64,000 nt of DNA, taken from positions 1 to 64,000 of the forward strand of contig DAOTXW010000089.1 in assembly GCA_034435035.1 (NCBI GenBank). The letters run 5' to 3'. The DNA comes from JAHEME01 sp034435035. GTDB lineage: Bacteria; Chloroflexota; Anaerolineae; Aggregatilineales; UBA3940. Under the pieces are notes generated by a model. The model was not told the origin of the DNA. It searched no databases and saw nothing but the letters and a program-made list of their open reading frames with translations. Each line of letters starts with the position of its first letter. The first letter of the stretch is position 1. Made by a program: the position numbers and the translations under genes. Of this stretch, positions 17,921 to 26,139 are shown in pieces.

Positions 17921-19447
17921 ATGTCTTACCGATACGTTGCAGCAATTGACCAGGGCACTACCAGCACGCGCTGCATCCTGTTTGATCAAGAGGGCCGCAT
18001 CGCCGGCTCCTGCCAGCTGGAGCATCGCCAGATCTTTCCCCGGGCCGGCTGGGTTGAACATGATCCCCGGGAGATCTGGGAGCGGACACAGCAGGTTATC
18101 CGGGGCGCTCTGGAGGACGCCAGGCTGAGCAGTTCTGAAATTGCCGGTGTGGGCATTGCCAATCAGCGCGAGACTACCGTGGTTTGGGATCGGCGCACCG
18201 GCCAGCCATATGCCAATGCCCTCGTCTGGCAGGATACCCGCACGGACGCCCTTTGCACCAGCCTGGCTAAAGAAGGAGGGCAGGATCGCTTTCGTGCACA
18301 GACCGGGCTTCCGCTGGCAACTTACTTCTCTGGCCCCAAGATCCGCTGGCTGCTGGATCACGTGAGCGGCCTCCGCCGGGCTGCAGAGAGAGGAGAGGCC
18401 CTGTTCGGGACCATCGAGACCTGGCTGATCTGGAACCTGACCGGGGGATCATCCGGGGGAAGGCATGTCACCGATGTGACCAATGCCAGCCGCACCCTTC
18501 TGATGAATCTCCACACACTGGACTGGGACCAGACCCTGCTGGACGCTCTGAACATTCCCCGTGAGATGATGCCTGCTATCTGCCCATCCAGCGAGCCCAC
18601 GCTGTATGGCACAACCCTGCCGGACGGGCCATTTGGCGCTCGTATCCCCATCGGAGGGGCCCTGGGCGATCAGCAGGCTGCTCTGTATGGACAGGCCTGC
18701 ACCCGCGCGGGTGAGGCTAAAAATACCTATGGCACCGGTTGCTTTCTGCTGCTCAACACAGGCACCAATGCGATTCAATCAAGCAGCGGGCTGCTCACCA
18801 CCGTAGCCTACCAGATCGGCTCGCGTCCGGCTCACTATGCCCTGGAAGGCTCTGTTGCGGTTGCCGGTGCGCTGGTCCAGTGGCTGCGTGACAACCTCGG
18901 ATTGATCGGCAGCTCCAGCGAAATTGAGGCGCTTGCCGCTTCGGTGAGTGATAACGGGGGCGTTTATATTGTGCCAGCGTTCTCCGGGCTGTTCGCCCCA
19001 CACTGGCGGAGTGACGCCCGGGGCGTAATCGCCGGGCTAACCCGATATGCCAACCGCGGGCACTTTGCCCGCAGCGCACTGGAGGCGACTGCCTATCAGA
19101 CTCGCGAGGTGCTCGACGCCATGGAACGGGATGCCGGGATGCGCCTGGTGTCGCTCAAAGTCGATGGTGGGATGGTCTACAATGAGCTGCTGATGCAGTT
19201 CCAGGCAGACATGCTCAATGTCCCGGTTGTGCGCCCCACTGTAACAGAAACCACCGCGCTCGGGGCCGCCTATGTAGCCGGGCTGGCTGTCGGCCTATGG
19301 GAGGACGAGGATCTTCTTCGACAGCACTGGCAGCAGGACAGGGAATGGCGCCCTGCCATGAGCGCTACTGAACGCGAGCGATTGTATAGCGGTTGGCGCA
19401 AGGCGGTCGAACGCACCCTGGGCTGGGTCGAAAGTGAGCCTGCGTGA
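17921..19447 (+). CDS. glpK: Glycerol kinase
   Basis: 508 aa, the normal length. FGGY-family blocks are all present: YVAAIDQGTTSTRCILFD (phosphate-binding), GWVEHDPREIW, IANQRETTVVWDRRTG, the VWQDTRT substrate region, GGALGDQQAALYGQ and YGTGCFLLLNTG. It phosphorylates glycerol to glycerol 3-phosphate, for catabolism or lipid synthesis. The ATG at 17921 gives the family N-terminus; the frame stays open for 100 codons upstream but that part overlaps ftcD and has no similarity. GGAG lies 11 bases upstream. No glpF or glpD is adjacent. A strong hairpin after the stop separates it from the convergent acs. Confidence 0.95.
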   Translation: MSYRYVAAIDQGTTSTRCILFDQEGRIAGSCQLEHRQIFPRAGWVEHDPREIWERTQQVIRGALEDARLSSSEIAGVGIANQRETTVVWDRRTGQPYANALVWQDTRTDALCTSLAKEGGQDRFRAQTGLPLATYFSGPKIRWLLDHVSGLRRAAERGEALFGTIETWLIWNLTGGSSGGRHVTDVTNASRTLLMNLHTLDWDQTLLDALNIPREMMPAICPSSEPTLYGTTLPDGPFGARIPIGGALGDQQAALYGQACTRAGEAKNTYGTGCFLLLNTGTNAIQSSSGLLTTVAYQIGSRPAHYALEGSVAVAGALVQWLRDNLGLIGSSSEIEALAASVSDNGGVYIVPAFSGLFAPHWRSDARGVIAGLTRYANRGHFARSALEATAYQTREVLDAMERDAGMRLVSLKVDGGMVYNELLMQFQADMLNVPVVRPTVTETTALGAAYVAGLAVGLWEDEDLLRQHWQQDREWRPAMSATERERLYSGWRKAVERTLGWVESEPA

Positions 19448-19496
19448 TCTGGCCGTCACCCCGGTATCGTATCGCTGCGAGTGCTGCCAGCAGCTC

Positions 19497-19529
19497 AGCC
19501 CGGCAGGCGAGGAGGTTGCCTGCCGGGCT
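19497..19529. terminator. Hairpin between convergent glpK and acs
   Basis: A perfect 12-bp inverted repeat (AGCCCGGCAGGC at 19497-19508 pairing with 19518-19529, 9-nt loop) lies between the two stop codons. No T-tract follows on either strand, so it may act as a bidirectional stabiliser or terminator of the non-canonical kind. Confidence 0.6.
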
Positions 19530-19543
19530 GGCATTGCTGGTTG

Positions 19544-21490
19544 CTATCCTTCCAGTGTAGAGGTATCCCCTTCCTCAAGGCCGAGCGCCCTGGCCCGCAG
19601 CACGCGACGCATGATCTTCCCGCTGCGGGTCTTGGGCAGTTTCTCTACCACCTCAATATGCGCAGGGACCGCGATCGGCCCCATCTCATGCCGGACATGT
19701 TGTTTAAACTCATCGATCAGGGTATCGCGAGGCTCTACCCCCTGACGCAGGAGGACATAGGCGTAGATCACGTTACCCTTAACATCGTCCGGGATGCCGA
19801 TGACCGCCGCCTCAGCGATGTCGTGATGGCTGACCAGAGCGCTTTCGACTTCAGCAGTGCCCAGCCGGTAACCGGAGACCTTGATCACATCATCAATACG
19901 CCCGATCACCCAGAAGTAGCCATCGTCATCCTTGCGGGCGGAATCACCCGCCAGATACCATCCCTGGCTGGCATACTGGGTCCAGTACTGACTGACGTAA
20001 CGGTCGGGGTCGCCGTAGACGGTTCGCAGCATACTGGGCCACGGATGCTTGATCACCAGATATCCATCCTCATTGGGAGCACAGGAGTTCCCCTGTTCAT
20101 CAACCACATCTGCGATGATGCCTGGAAATGGGAGTGTACCTGAACCCGGCTTAAGATCCGTCACCGGCAGCGGTGTGATCATGAAAGCGCCCGTCTCCGT
20201 CTGCCACCAGGTGTCGATGATTGGACAGCGTCCCTTGCCGATCACACGATGGTACCAGCGCCAGGCCTCAGGGTTGATCGGCTCACCGACGCTGCCCAGC
20301 AGGCGGAGGCTGGATAGATCGTGGCGATTGGGCCACGCATCCCCAAAACGCATCAGACCCCGAATGGCCGTGGGCGCTGTGTACAGAATACTGATGCCGT
20401 AGCTTTCGATCAGTTTCCACCAGCGGTTGGGGTAGGGAAAGTCCGGCGACCCCTCATACATAAAACTGGTTGCACCAAGGATGAGCGGGCCATAAACAAT
20501 GTAGGAATGCCCGGTGATCCAGCCGGGGTCGGCTGCGCACCACCAGCGATCCTCCTCTTTGATGTCAAAAGCCCACTTGAGAGTGGCCGCGATCCCTACC
20601 TGGTAGCCGCCATGCGTATGGAGCACGCCCTTCGGCTTGCCGGTCGTGCCCGAGGTATAGAGAATAAACAATGGATCTTCAGCATCCATCGCCTCTGTGT
20701 CACATATTCCGCTGGCTATGGGCAGCTGCTGCAGCTCATGCAGCCAGAAATCGCGCCCGGTTTCCATATACACTTCCTGCCCGGTGCGCTTGACGACGAT
20801 CATGGTCTCCACCACCGGCGATCGCTTAACCGCCTCGTCAGCAACCTCCTTGAGCGCCACAACTTTACCCCGGAGCCAGGCACCATCGGCTGTTACCAGC
20901 ACGCGGCTTTGAGCATCTTCAATGCGATCTGCCAGCGCTTCAACGCTGAATCCCCCATAGACCACCGAGTGGATAGCGCCAATCTTAGCGCAGGCCAGCA
21001 TGGCAATCGGCAGCTCCGGGATGCGCCCCATGTAAATGGTGACCCTGTCACCGCGCCGTACACCCATCCCCTTCAAAATATTGGCGAAGCGATTGACCTC
21101 TTTCCACAATCGATAGTAGGAGAAGGTGCGCTGGTCGCCAGGCTCGCCTTCCCAAATCAGGGCGAGCTTATTGCGACGCCAGGTCTGCGCATGCCGATCA
21201 ACGGCATTGTGGGCTATGTTAGTCTTGGCCCCAACGAACCACTTGAAGAAAGGAGCCTCGCTGCTGTCGAGAACCTGCTCCCAGGGCTGAAACCAGTCCA
21301 CCAGCTCGCGAGCCCGATCTTCCCAGAAACCGGTCGGGTCAGACAAGCCCCGCTGGCGGAAGCTCTCGTATGCGGAACGCGAGACGTTAGCAGTCTCTAT
21401 CACCCCCTGTGGGGGCGGATGCACCTCATGCTCCGCTCTGAGGATTTCCTGCTCACGTTCTTTGCTCGGCTCAAGATCGAATGTAGACAT
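19544..21490 (-). CDS. acs: Acetyl-CoA synthetase (AMP-forming)
   Basis: 648 aa, full length for Acs. It activates acetate to acetyl-AMP and then acetyl-CoA. Key blocks: N-terminal TNIAHNAVDRH, the P-loop-like ILYTSGTTGKPKGVLHTHG, the acetate-pocket segment WWCAADPGWITGHSYIVYGP, DTWWQTETGAFMI, and C-terminal LPKTRSGKIMRRVLRA, where the Lys is the residue acetylated in Acs control. The trailing TRAL extension is ordinary. It is transcribed alone, with a TTGACT...TACAAT promoter about 90 bp upstream, and is convergent with glpK. Confidence 0.95.
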   Translation of the reverse strand: MSTFDLEPSKEREQEILRAEHEVHPPPQGVIETANVSRSAYESFRQRGLSDPTGFWEDRARELVDWFQPWEQVLDSSEAPFFKWFVGAKTNIAHNAVDRHAQTWRRNKLALIWEGEPGDQRTFSYYRLWKEVNRFANILKGMGVRRGDRVTIYMGRIPELPIAMLACAKIGAIHSVVYGGFSVEALADRIEDAQSRVLVTADGAWLRGKVVALKEVADEAVKRSPVVETMIVVKRTGQEVYMETGRDFWLHELQQLPIASGICDTEAMDAEDPLFILYTSGTTGKPKGVLHTHGGYQVGIAATLKWAFDIKEEDRWWCAADPGWITGHSYIVYGPLILGATSFMYEGSPDFPYPNRWWKLIESYGISILYTAPTAIRGLMRFGDAWPNRHDLSSLRLLGSVGEPINPEAWRWYHRVIGKGRCPIIDTWWQTETGAFMITPLPVTDLKPGSGTLPFPGIIADVVDEQGNSCAPNEDGYLVIKHPWPSMLRTVYGDPDRYVSQYWTQYASQGWYLAGDSARKDDDGYFWVIGRIDDVIKVSGYRLGTAEVESALVSHHDIAEAAVIGIPDDVKGNVIYAYVLLRQGVEPRDTLIDEFKQHVRHEMGPIAVPAHIEVVEKLPKTRSGKIMRRVLRARALGLEEGDTSTLEG

Positions 21491-21579
21491 GCCATCTTCT
21501 CCCTATTGGCAACCCTGGCCTGACCCCCTGGCCTGACGATGAAATCTCTTTCACGCACAAAGATGTGCTGAGAGGTGAC

Positions 21580-21610
21580 ATTGTAGCATAAGTGAATCGG
21601 CGCGAGTCAA
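21580..21610 (-). promoter_or_regulatory. Promoter of acs
   Basis: Minus strand: -35 TTGACT (21605-21610) and -10 TACAAT (21580-21585) with a 19-bp spacer, one or two bases longer than ideal. The leader to the acs start would be about 80 nt. This is one side of the 330-bp divergent spacer 21491-21820; the middle part (about 21615-21750) shows no gene, tRNA or other structure I could support. Confidence 0.5.
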
Positions 21611-21752
21611 GCGCGCTACGCGCCACTATGCGAGGCAGAGCATCCAACTATGGTAAGGGAAAAGGCGCGACCTCTCCGATTGCGACCGCCACAGGGCATT
21701 ACCAGATGCGTGTACCGGCAGGGCTGTAAGAGTTATTGGTGAGACTGTCGGA

Positions 21753-21791
21753 GACAAGTGCTTGTCAAAATGTCCCTGATCAGACTATAGT
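21753..21791 (+). promoter_or_regulatory. Promoter and candidate operator of the ArsR-type regulator
   Basis: Plus strand: TTGTCA (21762-21767), 18-bp spacer, TATAGT (21786-21791). The -35 is half of an inverted repeat GACAAG-TG-CTTGTC (21753-21766). A palindrome over the -35 just upstream of a winged-helix repressor gene suggests autoregulation, which is an inference. Confidence 0.5.
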
Positions 21792-21820
21792 TCCTATCAT
21801 AATCGGTCCGGGAGCCGCAG

Positions 21821-22171
21821 ATGTCCATCCGCTTAGCTGAAGTTAACGCGCTGCATGCCAACATCTGCCAGGCACTGGCGGATCCCACTCGCATCCTGAT
21901 CCTCTATGCACTTGACGAACGGCCCCGGAATGTCACCGAACTGGCGACCGATTATGATATCCCCCAGCCCACGATCTCCAGGCACCTCAAGGCACTGCGT
22001 GAGCGCGGATTGGTTAACAGCCACCGACAGGGTAATGCTGTCATCTATTCCTTGAAAGATCGCCGGGTTGTTGAGGCACTCAACATTATGCGGAGCGTGC
22101 TGGCCGATCTGCTGAGCCAGACAGCGCGTCTTGCCAACGAGGTCGAAGCCATCCCGCCCGAAGATCGATAG
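21821..22171 (+). CDS. ArsR-family winged-helix transcriptional regulator
   Basis: 116 aa. Single winged-helix domain: LADPTRILILYALDERPRNV, recognition helix region IPQPTISRHLKALRERGLV, wing HRQGNAVIYSLKD. This is the ArsR/SmtB layout. It lacks the ELCVCD motif of metal-sensing ArsR and has no Cys in helix alpha-3, so it probably senses something other than arsenite, zinc or cadmium by that site. Ligand unknown. Upstream lies a promoter with a palindrome over the -35. The next gene, 104 bp downstream, has its own promoter-like sequence. Confidence 0.88.
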   Translation: MSIRLAEVNALHANICQALADPTRILILYALDERPRNVTELATDYDIPQPTISRHLKALRERGLVNSHRQGNAVIYSLKDRRVVEALNIMRSVLADLLSQTARLANEVEAIPPEDR

Positions 22172-22225
22172 ACCCGGGCAAAATGCCCTGCAGAATATCC
22201 TCCAGGCCACCCCTCTTGTTCCTAA

Positions 22226-22253
22226 TTGATGTAAACTGAAGCGGATATATTAT
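22226..22253 (+). promoter_or_regulatory. Promoter of the DUF2270 gene
   Basis: TTGATG (22226-22231), 16-bp spacer, TATTAT (22248-22253); start codon 22 bp downstream of the -10, so a short leader with AGGGGAT as ribosome site. Confidence 0.45.
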
Positions 22254-22275
22254 GTGAAGCCCAGGGGATCAGTGC

Positions 22276-23358
22276 ATGGAGCCTCAGGCAAACGACTCTG
22301 ACCCTATCAGCACGGAATCAGACAGCCCGCCTCTCAAAGAGCCTGTCTGGACATATCGCGGATATCAGCTCCGGCCCGGTGATTTCACTACCGCGATGGT
22401 GCACCTGTTCCGGGCTGAGATATCCCGCGCCAATATCTGGCGGCAACGCCTGGATGCGACAACTAACTGGGCCGTGGTAGCGACTGGGGCCGTCATCTCG
22501 TTCTCCTTTGGCACCAACGTCCCTTACAGCCACAGTGTGATTCTCCTCAACATGCTCTTGATCACGCTGTTCTTATTCATTGAGGCACGCCGCTACCGTT
22601 ACTACGAGTTATGGAGTTATCGTGTACGCCTGATGGAAACCGACTTCTTTGCTGCCATGCTGGTGCCGCCATTTGGTCCAGCGCCGGACTGGGCAGAGAG
22701 CCTTGCTGAAACGCTGCTACACCCTCACTATCCCATCTCTCTATGGGAAGCTCTGGGTCGCCGCCTGAGGCGCAATTACCTGTGGATCTATCTGTTGCTG
22801 GGGGTAGTGTGGTCCGTCAAGATCTGGCTGCACCCCTCAATGGCTGATACGTGGGGCGCAGTAGTTGAGCGAGCCTCGGTCGGGGCCATTCCCGGGCAGG
22901 TTGTGATCGCAGTAGGGGTGGTTTTCAATGTCCTGCTGGTTATGGTGGCCTTGCTGACGCAGAATCTCAAGCAGGCCACAGGCGAGGTACTGCCTCGCTA
23001 TGGTGATGGCCTTGATATTTCCTCGCTTTTGCACGCCAACGAGCCCGGCGAGGGCAGTACATGGGCCTGGTTCAGGCGCAGCGGCAAGCGCCGCCAGATG
23101 CTGACTTTCATCATTACCGACCATGCCGATGCGGTCGGCCAGAAAGTGACTCATGAGATGCACCGTGGTCTCACCCGCCTGGACGGAGTGGGCATGTTTA
23201 CTGGTCAGCGTCATGCGGTGCTTCTATGCGCTCTGACCATCACCGAAGTCCCTCATCTTAAGGCACTGGTCAGTGAGGTAGACCCCCGCGGCTTCATCAT
23301 CGTCGCGCCAGCACAGGAAGTACTGGGACAGGGTTTTGTCCCGCTGGGTGTAAAGTAG
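22276..23358 (+). CDS. DUF2270 integral membrane protein with DUF2179-like tail
   Basis: 360 aa. The N-terminal part matches DUF2270: FTTAMVHLFRAEISRANIWR, then helices NWAVVATGAVISFSFGT and VILLNMLLITLFLFIEARRY, and the segment RLMETDFFAAMLVPP. A second pair of helices is at LWIYLLLGVVWSVKIWL and GQVVIAVGVVFNVLLVMVAL. The last 85 residues (LTFIITDHADAVGQKVTHEM to GFIIVAPAQEVLGQGF) resemble the small cytoplasmic domain found at the end of YitT-type proteins. Function of the family is not known. It is transcribed with recJ downstream or just ahead of it (gap 46 bp). Confidence 0.85.
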   Translation: MEPQANDSDPISTESDSPPLKEPVWTYRGYQLRPGDFTTAMVHLFRAEISRANIWRQRLDATTNWAVVATGAVISFSFGTNVPYSHSVILLNMLLITLFLFIEARRYRYYELWSYRVRLMETDFFAAMLVPPFGPAPDWAESLAETLLHPHYPISLWEALGRRLRRNYLWIYLLLGVVWSVKIWLHPSMADTWGAVVERASVGAIPGQVVIAVGVVFNVLLVMVALLTQNLKQATGEVLPRYGDGLDISSLLHANEPGEGSTWAWFRRSGKRRQMLTFIITDHADAVGQKVTHEMHRGLTRLDGVGMFTGQRHAVLLCALTITEVPHLKALVSEVDPRGFIIVAPAQEVLGQGFVPLGVK

Positions 23359-23404
23359 CGGAACGTAGGCGCCACGTTGACGCTGACCGGTGCTGTATGT
23401 TACG

Positions 23405-25162
23405 ATGTCGCCTCCACAGAAACCCGTGAGTGCAGATTTCTTGAACGGTAAACTCTGGCAGCTCGCGCCTCAGGCGCCCCCCGATTTCATCGAGTCACTT
23501 CACTGGGAAACAGGTATGCCCGAAGTCCTGGCTCAGATTCTTTTCAATCGGGGTTACACCAGCCGTGAAGCGGTCCAGCGCTTTCTGGCCGAGAGCGCTC
23601 ATCCGGTCGATCCCTGGCTGCTCAAAGACATGGATCAGGCGGTCAATCGCCTGTGGCGCGCTATTGATGAACGCGAGCCGATCGCAGTTTATGGGGATTT
23701 CGACTGTGATGGCGTCACGGCGACCGTACTTCTCACCCAGGCGCTGCGCCTGCTGGGGGCTGTCAGAGTGCGACCCTATATTCCTGACCGTGTGGATGAA
23801 GGGTACGGGCTCAATACTCCCGCGCTCGAAAAGCTTTATCAGGAAGGCTATCGTGTCGTTGTGACCGTTGACTGCGGTATTCGGTCAATCCAGGAGGTAG
23901 TTGATGGCAACCTGCTGGGGCTTGACATCATCATCAGCGACCACCACAGCATCGGGCCACGCCTACCGCCTGCCCTGGCCGTCATCAACCCCAAACAGGA
24001 GGGCTGCCAGTATCCCGAGAAGATGCTCGCTGGTGTTGGCCTGGCCTATAAGCTGGTTTGCGCTCTTCATGACGAGGGGGTGCGCCGCGGCGCGGAAGGC
24101 ATAGCCGGCTGGCACCCGCAGGGCTGGCTGGATCTGGTGGCTATAGGTACAGTTGCCGATATTGCGCCTCTGCGCGGAGAGAACCGGGGGCTGGTCCGGG
24201 AGGGCCTCAAGCTGCTGAACCACCCCAGCCGCCTGGGGCTGCGTGCCCTTTACGGAGCGGCGGGCATTCGCCCCGGGACGATTACCGCAACGACGATCGG
24301 CTTCGCAATAGGGCCCCGGATCAACGCAGCAGGGCGTCTCCGCACGGCAACACTCGCCGGTAAGCTGCTATCAGCGGTTGATCCCGGTGAGGCCGAACAG
24401 CTTGCCCTTGAGCTGAATGCGCTGAACCAGGAGCGCCAGCAGAAGACCCTGCAGATGCAGAGCTGGGCCGAGGAAAACCTGACCGCTGAGCCTGCTCAGG
24501 AACAGCTGCTCTTTGCGGCTGATCCCCGTTTTGAGCAGGGAGTGGTAGGGCTTGTTGCCAGCCGCCTGACCGAACAATACTATCGGCCATCCGTTGTGGT
24601 ACAGGTTGGCCAATACGAAAGCCACGGCTCATGCCGTAGCATCCCCGAGTTCCACATCACGCAGGCTCTCGATGCCTGCCACAAACTCCTGGAGCGGTAT
24701 GGAGGGCATGCAGCCGCCGCCGGTTTCACTATCCACAATGAAAATCTGCCTGCACTGCGGGAACAACTGACAGGCATTGCCAGCTCGCAGCTTGATGGCC
24801 GCGACCTGCAGCCAACTCTGTCGATTGATGCCGAGATCAACCTGGACCAGTGCAATGAGCTCCTAGCAACCGCACTGAATATGCTGGAGCCCTGTGGCGA
24901 AGCTAATCCTGCCCCGGTCTTTATGACCCGCAACCTGCAAATCAGCAGCCGACGTCAGATCGGGGCTGACGGAAAGCACCTCAAGCTTGAATTGAACGAT
25001 GGACATCTGACTGTTGAGGCTATCGCCTTCCGGATGGGCAACAGTCTGGACATGCTTCCTGAGCAAATCGACGTTGCCTACACGCTTGAAGTGAATGAAT
25101 GGAATGCCCAACGCCGGATCCAATTGAACGTTCAGGATATTCACCCGAGCCTGATGCTATGA
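23405..25162 (+). CDS. recJ: Single-stranded-DNA 5'-3' exonuclease RecJ
   Basis: 585 aa, normal for RecJ. DHH-phosphoesterase motifs: VYGDFDCDGVTATVLL (motif I/II), VVTVDCGIRSIQEV, IIISDHHSIG (DHH), and the DHHA1 part with GGHAAAAGFTI. The C-terminal OB domain ends the protein. RecJ resects 5' ends during recombination and mismatch or base-excision repair. ATG 23405 is used rather than GTG 23390. The stop overlaps the start of the following epimerase gene (ATGA), so those two are translationally coupled despite unrelated roles. Confidence 0.94.
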   Translation: MSPPQKPVSADFLNGKLWQLAPQAPPDFIESLHWETGMPEVLAQILFNRGYTSREAVQRFLAESAHPVDPWLLKDMDQAVNRLWRAIDEREPIAVYGDFDCDGVTATVLLTQALRLLGAVRVRPYIPDRVDEGYGLNTPALEKLYQEGYRVVVTVDCGIRSIQEVVDGNLLGLDIIISDHHSIGPRLPPALAVINPKQEGCQYPEKMLAGVGLAYKLVCALHDEGVRRGAEGIAGWHPQGWLDLVAIGTVADIAPLRGENRGLVREGLKLLNHPSRLGLRALYGAAGIRPGTITATTIGFAIGPRINAAGRLRTATLAGKLLSAVDPGEAEQLALELNALNQERQQKTLQMQSWAEENLTAEPAQEQLLFAADPRFEQGVVGLVASRLTEQYYRPSVVVQVGQYESHGSCRSIPEFHITQALDACHKLLERYGGHAAAAGFTIHNENLPALREQLTGIASSQLDGRDLQPTLSIDAEINLDQCNELLATALNMLEPCGEANPAPVFMTRNLQISSRRQIGADGKHLKLELNDGHLTVEAIAFRMGNSLDMLPEQIDVAYTLEVNEWNAQRRIQLNVQDIHPSLML

Positions 25163-26133
25163 ATAGTTCGTCTTCTCCCATTCTCATCACAGGAGCCGCC
25201 GGCTTTATTGGCAGCCACCTGGCTGATGCGCTGCTGGCACGCGGCGACGCGGTGATATGCCTGGACAATTTCCACGATTACTATGACCCGGCCCGCAAAC
25301 GAGCCAACATCGCCGATCATCTGCAGCATCCCAACTACCATCTAGTAGAAGGGGATCTGCGCGATCAAGAGCTGATCGCGCGGCTGTTTGCAGACCATCA
25401 GCCAAAGCGCATCGCACACCTCGCCGCCGTGGCCGGGGTCCGCTATTCTGTGGAGCGTGCCGCCTTCTACAGTGAAGTTAATATCCAGGGATCAATCCAC
25501 CTGATGGACGCAGCCAGGCGGCATGGCTGCGAGAACTTTGTGCAGGCATCGACCTCATCAATCTATGGGAATACGGATCGGGTTCCCTTTGATGAGGAGC
25601 AGCCCTCTGATCGTCCGCTGGCGCCATACCCTGCCACCAAGAAGGCCTGTGAGGTGATGGGATATGCGTTCCACAACATGTTTGGCCTGAATTTCACAGC
25701 CCTTCGGTTCTTTACTGTCTATGGGCCGCGCGTTCGCCCTGATATGATGGCCTACACCGTGATGGACAGCATCGTCCACGGACGGGATATCACGGTCTAT
25801 GATGAGGGCAATCTGTACCGGGACTGGACGTTCGTTCAGGATATCGTGCAGGGGGTTATTGCTGCCCTGGACAGGCCGCTGGGATACGAGGTGATTAACA
25901 TTGGTCGCGGCGAACCTGTACGCCTCGGGGACTTCGTGGACATCATTGAGGCCCTGGTGGGCCGCAGGGCCCGGGTGAAGGCGCTGCCCGCACCGCCAAG
26001 CGAGCCCAGAATCACCTTTGCCAACATTGAGAAGGCTAATCGTCTTCTGGACTACCAGCCATATACCTCAATTCGTGAAGGTCTAGCTCAGACCTGGGAT
26101 TGGTACCAGAAAGCCATTCTTCAGACAGGTTGA
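25159..26133 (+). CDS. NAD-dependent sugar-nucleotide epimerase/dehydratase
   Basis: 324-aa extended short-chain dehydrogenase. Rossmann motif ITGAAGFIGSHLADAL near the N-terminus, Asp for NAD binding in VICLDNFHDYYDP, and the Ser...Tyr-x3-Lys catalytic set in STSSIYGNT and YPATKKACEV. The motif YYDPARKRANI and the pattern LRFFTVYGPRVRPDMM resemble UDP-glucuronate 4-epimerases, but substrate is not certain. The ATG at 25159 shares four bases with the recJ stop. It precedes by 6 bp a glycosidase-like surface protein, so it may feed a surface glycan. Confidence 0.88.
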   Translation: MNSSSSPILITGAAGFIGSHLADALLARGDAVICLDNFHDYYDPARKRANIADHLQHPNYHLVEGDLRDQELIARLFADHQPKRIAHLAAVAGVRYSVERAAFYSEVNIQGSIHLMDAARRHGCENFVQASTSSIYGNTDRVPFDEEQPSDRPLAPYPATKKACEVMGYAFHNMFGLNFTALRFFTVYGPRVRPDMMAYTVMDSIVHGRDITVYDEGNLYRDWTFVQDIVQGVIAALDRPLGYEVINIGRGEPVRLGDFVDIIEALVGRRARVKALPAPPSEPRITFANIEKANRLLDYQPYTSIREGLAQTWDWYQKAILQTG

Positions 26134-26139
26134 ACTATC

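Noticed and set aside
20321..21523. A 400-codon open frame on the plus strand opposite acs
   Set aside because: It is a shadow of the acs reading frame on the other strand. Acs matches its family along the full length, while this frame shows no family pattern or ribosome site.
21491..21820. A tRNA or small RNA in the 330-bp spacer between acs and the ArsR gene
   Set aside because: I could not fold a cloverleaf or find a T-arm GTTCRA; only two promoters and a palindrome are supported.
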